This document shows, piece after piece, positions 1-8,885 of a stretch of DNA of 64,000 bases. The notes beneath the pieces were generated by a model. That model was not told where the DNA came from and did not search any database. It saw nothing but the letters and a program-made list of their open reading frames with translations. The stretch covers positions 1-64,000 of the forward strand of contig NZ_JAIQXU010000022.1 in assembly GCF_020166395.1 (NCBI RefSeq). The letters are read 5' to 3'. Origin of the DNA: Deinococcus betulae (GTDB lineage Bacteria; Deinococcota; Deinococci; Deinococcales; Deinococcaceae). Every line of letters begins with the position of its first letter. Within the stretch, counting starts at the first letter, position 1. A program made the translations under genes and the position numbers.

Positions 1-244
1 GAATCCGATCAGCAAATTCAGACCCGAGTGGAACGAAGCGGCCTTTCAGATGGTCATGTTCAAACACGGTGGTGGGGACGTCACATCTTTGGAGTTTCGC
101 ACGTTGGTCGAAACGATGTGGCGCTTAGATTTGCTGGTTCGGTGGGACGAACATCTGCCGAGTGACTTTAAGCAAAACTGGTCTAATGTGAGTTTCATAT
201 CCAGTACAAATAAGTGGGGCACTGTCATATTTAATATTGGGTAG
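1..244 (+). CDS. C-terminal part of an unrecognised protein (truncated by the window start)
   Basis: An open frame runs from base 2 without a stop to TAG at 242-244, so this is the last ~80 residues of a gene starting upstream. It contains an internal Met at base 50, but the frame is open before it and no ribosome site is seen there. The sequence is rich in W, F and K, is visibly less GC-rich than the rest of the window, and uses A/T-ending codons freely. I recognise no domain. Lower GC and the adjacent insertion sequence suggest horizontally acquired DNA (inference). Confidence 0.5.
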   Translation, partial: NPISKFRPEWNEAAFQMVMFKHGGGDVTSLEFRTLVETMWRLDLLVRWDEHLPSDFKQNWSNVSFISSTNKWGTVIFNIG

Positions 245-294
245 ATTTCATGGTGGCGCACGTCATGTGGCTTAATCTTTGGAAAGTGAACGCA

Positions 295-1161
295 GGGCGT
301 TCTCGAAGGTTTATAACCAGATCAAAATGGCGACCAGGGTCCACCACGTTTGGTAACTCAGCGCTCGCTTGTCATACCGGGTCGCAATGCGTCGAAAGCC
401 CTTGCATCGGTTGATTAAACGCTCCACCTTGTTTCGTTTCCTATAAACAGCTGCATCGAAGCAGAGATCGACCCCTTGGTCTTTGCGTCTGGGAATGGTG
501 ACGCGAATCCCCCGACCATGTAAATACTTGTGGACTGTCGTGTAACTGTATCCCTTATCTCCGACCAACCGAACAGGGCGAAGTCTGGGTCGACCTTTTC
601 CGGAGCGGTGTACCGCTCCGGTTTCTAGTAAGGCCGAGAGGTATTTCGATTCATGCCGCTCGCCCCCACTCAGGACGACTGCCATTGGCTTGCCGTGTCC
701 TTCTGCCCGGATATGAACCTTTGTACTGAAACTACCACGGGATCGACCCAAGGCTTCGCCTTTTTGCCCATCCCGGGCACCGGCAGCGCACTGATGCGCT
801 CGAACCACGGTGCCATCTATAAAGTGCATGAACCAATCCAGCTGACCTTGCAGGTCAGCCTTGCGCTGCAGTTCTGCCCAGACGGCCTGCCAGATCCCTT
901 TGGCTGTCCAACGACGAAACCGACTGGAGTATGGTGGTCCACTTGCCGAATCGCTCAGGGACATCCCGCCAAGGCGCGCCAGTTCGCAGAATCCAGACGA
1001 TGCCACTGACGATAGGCCGATGGTCCAGATACGGACGCCCCAGACCAATTAAGGGGGTAACAGGGGCTCTAAACGTTTCCACTGTGCATCCGTGATTTCT
1101 TCGCGCCACAGCACGAAAAGATACTTCGCTCTCTCCAGACCTCACCTTGGCCGACACGCCC
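295..1161 (-). mobile_element. IS5-family (IS427-like) insertion sequence, damaged
   Basis: An element of about 867 bp carries one transposase on the minus strand. Imperfect terminal inverted repeats begin GGGCGT at 295 and, on the other strand, GGGCGTGTCGGCCAAGG ending at 1161. The size fits IS5/IS427 elements. I see no convincing target-site duplication outside the ends. The transposase frame is broken twice, so the copy is probably immobile. Boundaries are judged by eye. Confidence 0.7.
311..1114 (-). pseudogene. IS427-type DDE transposase, two compensating frameshifts
   Basis: The N-terminus starts at a GTG at 1114 and reads the typical opening [14 protein letters not shown], then hits TAA at 1049-1051. 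Homology continues one frame away ([25 protein letters not shown]) and then returns to the first frame at about 930-934 (YSSRFRRW) through to the end. The catalytic DDE residues are all visible: D in FIDGT, D in GDKGY and E in VERLINRCKGFR. Adding one C in the five-base C run at 1053-1057 and removing one base near 931 would restore a single frame. Some IS427 elements use one programmed frameshift; two opposite shifts are better explained by indels or sequencing error. Confidence 0.8.
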
Positions 1162-1207
1162 TAGAGGACATGCCTCTCGCTATCTACCGAGGCCGCTTTC
1201 CGCGAAC

Positions 1208-1762
1208 TTACCCGATCACTTTTTTGACGGTCGTGGCCAGCTTGGGAGGGTACATCAGGGCAAACTGGCCGTGTTGGTCGGCCCAGACGCGCGCCATATC
1301 GCTGTAGCGCATGGCGACGTAGCCCAGCAGCGGGTCCATGATGTACACCTGTCCGGACTGGTCGTTATAGCCCACCAGCACCCGCCAGTGCGGAATAACC
1401 TGCCCGGCAGCCGTGATGTGCGATTGCAGCGCGATGACGGGCAAACCGCTGCGAATAGCGGCCTTGACCGTGTTCAGGTTGCCCCCCGAATACAGCCGGG
1501 CTTCCATACCGACCTGCGGCGCAAACCGCACGATGGCCTGGGCGCTCATGTAAGAGCGTTCGGTGGGCCGGGTCTGGCGACTGACATCGGCCATGTTGAC
1601 CTTCAGGCCAAAGTACCCCAGCACCTGCGTCAGGCTGGCCGGGCCACAGGCGTTGTAGGTCTGGCGCACCAGCGGCATGCCTTTCAGGACATAGCCGGGC
1701 GGGGTGGCGGCCAGCGCCGACGAGGACAGGCCCAACAGGGCAATACAAAAAGCCGCGCGCAT
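1208..1762 (-). CDS. Secreted C39-like cysteine peptidase domain protein
   Basis: A 184-residue protein with a cleavable signal peptide (residues 1-19) followed by a papain-fold C39-like domain. The nucleophile is Cys39 in NACGPASL, the histidine lies in PHWRVLVGY and the following Asp in IMDPLLG, the order expected for Peptidase_C39_2. Unlike C39 bacteriocin exporters it has no ABC part, so it probably acts alone outside the membrane on peptides or wall proteins (inference). The chosen ATG gives a clean signal peptide; a GTG at 1825 would add 21 charged residues. It lies directly downstream of prfC, starting after the prfC stop. Confidence 0.75.
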   Translation of the reverse strand: MRAAFCIALLGLSSSALAATPPGYVLKGMPLVRQTYNACGPASLTQVLGYFGLKVNMADVSRQTRPTERSYMSAQAIVRFAPQVGMEARLYSGGNLNTVKAAIRSGLPVIALQSHITAAGQVIPHWRVLVGYNDQSGQVYIMDPLLGYVAMRYSDMARVWADQHGQFALMYPPKLATTVKKVIG

Positions 1763-1830
1763 CCGGGGCAGGATGGCACGCGGCGCGTCACGGGAACCTT
1801 TCAGGAGGCGGGGTGAGGCCCGCACCCCTG

Positions 1831-3429
<1,599 letters not shown>

Positions 3430-3608
3430 GGGAACTCCTGCGGGCAGCGGTGAGAGCGGCCCGAACACTGAAGGTGGTGAAACAAACGTGGTCTCGACTC
3501 TCGCTACGGGGGCGTGAGGAGAACCGTCATGCGGCCATGATAGCGGGCGCGGGGGCCAGCCGTCATCTGGGGCCGTGACCCAGGGCCAAAAGGGCGTAGG
3601 CTGAGGGC

Positions 3609-4379
3609 ATGACCTCTGCCTCACGCGCCGGCTGGGCCGCCGTTCTGGCCACCGCCATCGCCTCCGCGGCCTTTCTGGCAACTGGCATCTTTGTGGTGCG
3701 CGGCCTGACCGACCTGAAAAATGCCAGCGACGTGATTAACGTCACCGGCAGCGCCCGGCGGTCCATTACTTCGGACCTGGCGGTGTGGACGTTTACGGTG
3801 CGCAGCGAGAGTGAGGACAGCCTCCAGGCGGCCTACGCGCAGTTCCGCGCCGCGCAGCCGGCCCTGGACCGCTTTGTGCGCGGACAGAACTTCGGCGCCG
3901 AGGAGCTGCGCCGCGAGCCGGTCAGCGCCGCCCCCGAAACCTACACCGTTATTGAAACCATCGGCGGCGAGAACGAGGAAGTCGAGCGCACGCGCTACGT
4001 GGTCAGCCAGGCGTACCGCGCCCAGTCGGGCGATATCGCCAAGATTCAGACCGCGGTGGGGGCCGCCACCGCCAGCTTCGTGGACGCCAGCACCGGGGGC
4101 GTCACGGTGGAAAGTGGCGCCATCAGCTACCTGTACACCAAGCTGGCCGACGTGCGCCTGGCCCTCCTGAAAGACGCCAGCCAGGACGCCCAGCGCCGCG
4201 CCCAGGCCATTGCCGAGAGCGCGGGCAACGAGGTCGGCGCTGTCAAAAATGCCCGTATGGGCGTTTTTCAGATCACGCCGCGCTTTGAAACCAGCGTGGA
4301 GGACAGTGGCAGCTACGACACCCGCAGCCTGGAAAAGGACGTGACAGCCGTGGTTGAGATTGATTTTGTGGTGAGGTAA
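3609..4379 (+). CDS. SIMPL domain (DUF541) membrane-anchored protein
   Basis: A 256-residue protein with one N-terminal hydrophobic helix (about residues 9-31) followed by a SIMPL domain (about 40-256), recognisable by INVTGSA near its start, the [11 protein letters not shown] segment and the closing [13 protein letters not shown] proteins are periplasmic or surface proteins of poorly known function, related to oxidative-stress protein BP26/YggE. A -10 hexamer TAGGCT at 3597-3602 ends 6 nt before the ATG and there is no Shine-Dalgarno, so a leaderless transcript is likely. It stands alone between divergent prfC and the next gene. Confidence 0.85.
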   Translation: MTSASRAGWAAVLATAIASAAFLATGIFVVRGLTDLKNASDVINVTGSARRSITSDLAVWTFTVRSESEDSLQAAYAQFRAAQPALDRFVRGQNFGAEELRREPVSAAPETYTVIETIGGENEEVERTRYVVSQAYRAQSGDIAKIQTAVGAATASFVDASTGGVTVESGAISYLYTKLADVRLALLKDASQDAQRRAQAIAESAGNEVGAVKNARMGVFQITPRFETSVEDSGSYDTRSLEKDVTAVVEIDFVVR

Positions 4380-4548
4380 CCCCCTCCATTTGGTGCAGAG
4401 GTCGGGCGGACCCTGGGCGCTGCCCCCTGAACCTCGGCTGACAGTGGGAGGGCCGCCGGGCCGGAGAGCTGACAGAGGGCTGAACAGGGCCTGCTGTGAT
4501 GAGAGCAGAGGAAGTCTTCTCGTTCTCATCGCCCAGGAGGCCCTGACC

Positions 4549-5433
4549 ATGACCCGACCACTCCTTGTTCTGCTGCTGCTCAGTGCGCCGGCCAGCGCCG
4601 CGTCCCCCGCTTACCTGGATGTGGCCACCAGTCCCAAGGGCAGCACGGCTGCTGACATGTTCCGCGATCTGGGGCAGGTGTCTATTGGCGCTTCGTTCCT
4701 GCGCCAACGGCAGACCTCGGGCAGCGTGGAGAATCTGGACCTGCTGCTGAACAACCAGGTGTCGCTGGCGTTCGTGCAGCTGGACGTGCTCAAGGCCCGC
4801 GACCAGATTGACCACGACGAGCGGGTGCGCGCCCTGAAGACGCTGCTGCCCCTGAATTTCGACGAGATTCATCTGCTGGCGCGGCCCGCCGTGGAGAAGA
4901 CCAACTTGCTGGGCAAGACGACGGTCAGCGGTGTTCAGAAGTTCAGTGACCTCAGGGGCCGCAAGCTGGGTGCCTGGGGCGGCAGCGTGGTGACCGCGCG
5001 CGTGCTCAGTGCCAAGGCAGGCCTGCCTCTGACCATTCAGGAATACCGGGGCCGTGAAGAGGCGCTGGCCGCCCTGAGCGCGGGCCAGGTGGACGCCGTG
5101 CTGGCGGTGGCTGGGCAGCCTGTGGACTGGGTCAAAGCCCTGAGCCCTGCCGCTTACCGCCTGCTGCCCCTGGACATTGCGCCGGCGCGTGTGAATGGGT
5201 TTTACCGGCCGGCCACGCTGCGTTACGCCGGTCTGGGCGGGAATGTAGGCACCTACGCCGTGCAGCGCCTGCTGGTCACGCGCGATTTCAAGACCCCCGA
5301 ACGCCGCGCCGCTCTGCTGGCCTACCAGAAGTGCGCCCTGTCCAAGCTGACTCAGCTGCAAGAAACCCAGGGCTTTCACCCCAAGTGGACTGACGTGACC
5401 TTTAAAGAACAGACCTGGCCCCGGTTCAAGTAA
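4549..5433 (+). CDS. Secreted TAXI-like solute-binding protein
   Basis: A 294-residue exported protein: signal peptide (residues 1-17), then a type-2 periplasmic-binding fold resembling TAXI-family TRAP receptors (LLNNQVSLAFVQLDVL, LRGRKLGAWGGSVVTARVL, AALSAGQVDAVLAVAGQP). TAXI proteins capture small carboxylates or amino acids for TRAP transporters. No TRAP permease gene follows here, so its partner is elsewhere or it works alone. The ATG has AGGAGG at 4535-4540; the frame is open to 4390 but the added residues are not signal-like. Confidence 0.65.
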   Translation: MTRPLLVLLLLSAPASAASPAYLDVATSPKGSTAADMFRDLGQVSIGASFLRQRQTSGSVENLDLLLNNQVSLAFVQLDVLKARDQIDHDERVRALKTLLPLNFDEIHLLARPAVEKTNLLGKTTVSGVQKFSDLRGRKLGAWGGSVVTARVLSAKAGLPLTIQEYRGREEALAALSAGQVDAVLAVAGQPVDWVKALSPAAYRLLPLDIAPARVNGFYRPATLRYAGLGGNVGTYAVQRLLVTRDFKTPERRAALLAYQKCALSKLTQLQETQGFHPKWTDVTFKEQTWPRFK

Positions 5434-5608
5434 GCCGAGGTGGTCGGCCGCTGGTTGCTGCGGCGTTTGCGCATGTTTTAGGGGGCCGCATCGTCTTGGC
5501 AGCGCCGGTGCCCCGCTGCTCTCAGGCCGGGGTCACCGGGACGAGGCTGTGCCCCTGACCACGGCTGTCAAAGTTCTTTAAGTCTGACAGAGCCTGTACC
5601 CTGAGGTC

Positions 5609-6181
5609 ATGACACCTCTGGCTGGGCGGCGGCCCAGGGTCAGCCTGCGCGGGTCTCCTGAAGGTCAGGTGCAGTGGGCAGTGGGCAGCATGACCGTCGC
5701 CCTGCGCCCTCTCCACCGTGGCGACGAGGAAGCGGCGGTGCGCTGGTCCGCTGACCCCGAGTTCTGCCGCGCCGCCGACTGGACGCCGGGCCTGGCCGCG
5801 CGTGTGGTGAGGCGCCACTGGCAAAGCCTGATAGCCGCCCGCGACCCGACCTTTCGCCGCTTTGGCCTGACGCTGGACGGGCGACTGGTGGGGTACGCCG
5901 ACCTGGCCGACCTGACCGCGCAGAGCGGCGAACTGGGCATCGCGGTGGGCGAGCGGGCGCTGTGGGGGCAGGGCATTGCCGCTCAGGGATGCCGGGCGCT
6001 GCTGGCCTGGGCCTGGTCGCAGGAACTGCAGGAAGTCACGGCGCAGGTGCATGAACCAAACGCCCGCTCTCACGCCCTGCTGGCTCGACTGGGCTTTCAG
6101 GCTGTGGGCTGGGGCCCGCCGGAACCCTACCAGGGGGAGGTCGTGCCGGTGCGGCACTACCGCCTGGTCAGGCCGAGTTGA
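5609..6181 (+). CDS. GNAT-family N-acetyltransferase
   Basis: A 190-residue protein with a RimJ/RimL-like GNAT fold: VALRPLHRGDEEAAVRW, acetyl-CoA binding segment ALWGQGIAAQGCRALLAWA and the closing NARSHALLARLGFQAVG. It would transfer acetyl to an amine of a small molecule or protein; the substrate cannot be told. TACCCT at 5597-5602 lies 6 nt before the ATG at 5609, supporting a leaderless start; the ATG at 5690 (MTVALRP) is the alternative and fits the domain edge better. Its 3' end overlaps the convergent ACT gene by 14 bp. Confidence 0.8.
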   Translation: MTPLAGRRPRVSLRGSPEGQVQWAVGSMTVALRPLHRGDEEAAVRWSADPEFCRAADWTPGLAARVVRRHWQSLIAARDPTFRRFGLTLDGRLVGYADLADLTAQSGELGIAVGERALWGQGIAAQGCRALLAWAWSQELQEVTAQVHEPNARSHALLARLGFQAVGWGPPEPYQGEVVPVRHYRLVRPS

Positions 6182-6551
6182 CCACGTGTCCGGCTGCGCG
6201 CAGGGCGTCCACTGCCCGGCCCAGGTCGGCGCCCGCCACCAGCACATAGTCGGTATTGAATGTGGACAGCGCAAAAATGCCCACGTCAGCGTCACGCAGC
6301 GGATTCAGGACGCTGGCCAGAATGCCGGTGAGGCTGAAGTCAAAGGGCCCAGCCAGTTTCAGGGCGCGCCAGCCAGGCTGGGTGGTCACGCCTGCCGGCA
6401 CGGCGTCAGCGGCGCACACCACCGACAGTTCATCGGGGGCGCCCACCACACACCAGACCTCGCCCTGGGTGGCCCAGAGGGGCAAAGGGCTCGCGCCAGG
6501 CAGCTGTGACACGGCGTAATCGCCACTCAGGACCGTCAGGGTCAGGTGCAT
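6168..6551 (-). CDS. ACT-domain protein
   Basis: A 127-residue protein made of two ACT-like modules, similar to stand-alone ACT proteins that bind amino acids or related ligands. The second half (FSLTGILASVLNPLRDADVGIFALSTFNTDYVLV) has the typical ligand-pocket pattern. There is no catalytic domain, so it is presumably a sensor or an uncharacterised regulator. TAGGCT (minus strand, 6558-6563) lies 6 nt before the ATG, giving a leaderless start. It is divergent from the protease at 6652. Confidence 0.75.
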   Translation of the reverse strand: MHLTLTVLSGDYAVSQLPGASPLPLWATQGEVWCVVGAPDELSVVCAADAVPAGVTTQPGWRALKLAGPFDFSLTGILASVLNPLRDADVGIFALSTFNTDYVLVAGADLGRAVDALRAAGHVVNSA

Positions 6552-6651
6552 GCCCGCAGCCTACCGGGCGCTGGCCCCCACCATTTGGCCAGGGCGGGAG
6601 ACTGGCCAGGCGGAGGGCGTGTTTGACCGGCCTGGGGCGCACCATGGGGCC

Positions 6652-7584
6652 ATGACAACCTTTTCTGAACTTTCGAATGGCCTCGCCGGAGCCGTTGAAG
6701 CGGCTGCCCCAAGTGTCGTGAGTGTGCGCGCGGCGCGGCCCGTCAGCGGTACCGTCATCGCCCCCGGCGAGGTGCTGACCGCCGCCCACCTGCTGCACAC
6801 CGATGAGGTGAGCGTGGTGGACGCGCAGGGCCAGACCTTCAGCGCCGCCGTGGTGGGCCGGGACCCCGGCAGTGACCTGGCCCTCCTGCGGGTGGCTGGA
6901 CTAGACGCCCCCGCCCTGACCGCCACCCACGAGACGCGAGTGGGCGAGCTGCTGCTGGCGGTGGGCCGTCCCCCGCACGGCGTGCAGGCGGCGCTGGGCT
7001 TCATGGAGCGGGGGCCGGAACGCGGCTGGCTGCCAGCTGGGGCAGCTCCGTTCCGGGGGGTCAGTGGCGGCGCCCTGGTGGACGCGCGCGGCGGCCTGGT
7101 GGGCCTGCTGAACGCGGGCGTGTCGCGCGGCGAACTGCTGGCCGTCCCCGCCGAGCGCGCCCTCAAGGTGGCGGGTCTGCTGGGCACCACGGGCCGGGTG
7201 CCTCGCGGTTACCTGGGGCTGTCCACCCAGCCCGTGCATTTTCCCGGTGAGGACCAGCCCGAGGACCTGCACGGCCACCCCCACCGGGGCCGGCGCGGCT
7301 GGGGTGGTCCGCGAGGTCCCTGGGGCCACGGTCCGGACCGTGAGGGCCGGCGGGGTGAACGGGGCCGCCTGGGGCTAACGGTGGTGCAGGTGGCGGCGGG
7401 AAGTCCAGGCGAAGCGGCGGGCCTGCGGGTGGGCGACGTGCTGCTGGCCCTGAACGGTGAACCCATGCGTCACCCCCGTGAACTGCTCTCGGCGGTGCGC
7501 GAGCGCGCCAACGACACCCTGATCCTCCGGGTGCTGCGCGCTGGACAGGAGCAGGACGTCCCCGTCACGGTGGGCGAACGCTGA
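6652..7584 (+). CDS. Trypsin-like serine protease with PDZ domain (HtrA-like)
   Basis: A 310-residue S1C-type protease. The triad is His46 (LTAAHLL), Asp75 (GSDLALL) and Ser138 (GVSGGAL, replacing the usual GNSGG). A Gly/Arg/His/Pro-rich linker (about residues 200-240) joins it to one PDZ domain (about 240-305: GSPGEAAGLRVGDVLLALNG). Unlike classical HtrA/DegP it lacks an obvious signal peptide or membrane anchor from this start, so it may be cytoplasmic. The frame is open upstream to 6550 but those residues are not signal-like. A LuxR-type regulator follows after about 140 bp. Confidence 0.8.
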   Translation: MTTFSELSNGLAGAVEAAAPSVVSVRAARPVSGTVIAPGEVLTAAHLLHTDEVSVVDAQGQTFSAAVVGRDPGSDLALLRVAGLDAPALTATHETRVGELLLAVGRPPHGVQAALGFMERGPERGWLPAGAAPFRGVSGGALVDARGGLVGLLNAGVSRGELLAVPAERALKVAGLLGTTGRVPRGYLGLSTQPVHFPGEDQPEDLHGHPHRGRRGWGGPRGPWGHGPDREGRRGERGRLGLTVVQVAAGSPGEAAGLRVGDVLLALNGEPMRHPRELLSAVRERANDTLILRVLRAGQEQDVPVTVGER

Positions 7585-7723
7585 GTGCGCCCCGCGCCAC
7601 CAGGGCCAGGAGGTTGCCCTTGTCTGATAGACACACCAGGGAGCGACCACTACTGGGCGCCAGAGCGGCCGGGCGCCCTCCCCAATCCTCGCCGGGTGAG
7701 ACGTGGTGGCCTTAACATCGGGC

Positions 7724-8299
7724 ATGTTCCGGCCGGACAGCCTGCCCACCGTGCGCGTCGCCCTGACCTCGGCGGTGTGGGCGGCTGGGGTCGAGGCCGT
7801 GCTGGCCGCAGCAGGCCTACCCCTGGCCGCAGACGAAGAGGACGCGGACGTCCTGATTGTGGACGACGCTTGGCTGCCGGACCTGCCGGCACTGGCGGGG
7901 CAGGCACTGGTGGCCCTGGGGTCGCGCGAGTGGGCGGCGGTCCTGCCTGGCGTTCTGACGGGGGGTTGGGCCGCGCTGACCCCCGACGCCACCCCAGCGG
8001 AACTGGTGGCAGGCGTGCTGGGCGCGGCAGCAGGCCTGGTGACGCTGCTGCCAGCGGCGCTGACCGCTGAGCCCGAAGCCGACCCGGTGCCCGCCGGCGA
8101 GGTCACCCTCACCCCACGCGAACATGACGTGCTGGCGCTGCTGGCCGAGGGCCTGAGCAACAAACGCGCCGCGCGCGACCTGGGCGTCAGCGAAAGCACC
8201 GTCAAGTTTCATGTGCAGGCGCTGTATTCCAAACTGGGCGTCCAGAGCCGGGCCGGTGCGGTGGCACGCGGCATTGCGCTGGGTTTGGTGAGTGTGTAG
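7724..8299 (+). CDS. LuxR/NarL-type transcriptional regulator with degenerate receiver-like domain
   Basis: A 191-residue protein. The C-terminal helix-turn-helix (about 127-186) is canonical: LTPREHDVLALLAEGLSN, then KRAARDLGVSESTVKFH. The N-terminal ~110 residues resemble a receiver in length and have DVLIVDD, but the acidic pocket and the usual Lys are not recognisable, so phosphorylation is doubtful. TAACAT at 7713-7718 lies 5 nt before this ATG, which favours it over GTG codons at 7703/7706. It is downstream of the protease gene in the same direction, suggesting a functional link. Confidence 0.8.
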   Translation: MFRPDSLPTVRVALTSAVWAAGVEAVLAAAGLPLAADEEDADVLIVDDAWLPDLPALAGQALVALGSREWAAVLPGVLTGGWAALTPDATPAELVAGVLGAAAGLVTLLPAALTAEPEADPVPAGEVTLTPREHDVLALLAEGLSNKRAARDLGVSESTVKFHVQALYSKLGVQSRAGAVARGIALGLVSV

Positions 8300-8885
8300 A
8301 GCTGACCTCAAGGGGTAATCCAGCAAAAGTCGGTGGCGGGTTCAAGAGGGGAGGGCACCTCTTTATGCGACAGCAACAACCGTCTGCTCTGGACTCCGGG
8401 GAAATCGTCTGCACCCACGATTCCAGGTGGCCGGACTCAGCGAGGGGCGTCCTCTTGAGGTGGCGGATTTTTCGACAGCGGCATCCTGTTGACCTGGAGT
8501 GATGCCTCACCACCAGGTCAAAACAGGCGCTGCCTCATTGCGGGCACTTCGCTGTACAGGTCCCCTCGGTTCAGGGCTGCTCATGGCTTTTCGTCAACAG
8601 TTCTGGAGTCTGCTTTGCTGCAGACTCGGGTGGCATCGTTTGCGGAAGCAAGTCACTGATTTGGAGAGTTGGGAAGCAAATCAGGCAGGACCTAAACGTC
8701 TGGTAGGCATGGACCAACCAGCCCTTCTTGCCTATGAGGGCAATACGGCGAAGTCCTACGGGTTGTGGGCATGCCAGAGGGGAGGTTGTCTGACCACAGA
8801 ACCTCCTCTACTCGCTCAGCGCTGCCGAGTACCTCTCGCTCTAAATTCGCCTCGCTTCTCCATGCTGCTGGCCGGCCTTAAGCCT
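8300..8885. other. 586-bp region with no supported gene
   Basis: No reading frame here has convincing codon use, start signal or recognisable product. One 7-bp stem-loop (GGAGGTT/AACCTCC, 8781-8806) lies downstream of the minus-strand gene ending at 8886 but lacks a T run. A short match to the core of the local MITE family near 8637 is too weak to call. Confidence 0.5.

Noticed and set aside
8630..8700. Weak match to the MITE hairpin (GCATCGTTTGC)
   Set aside because: No terminal repeats and no flanking duplication.
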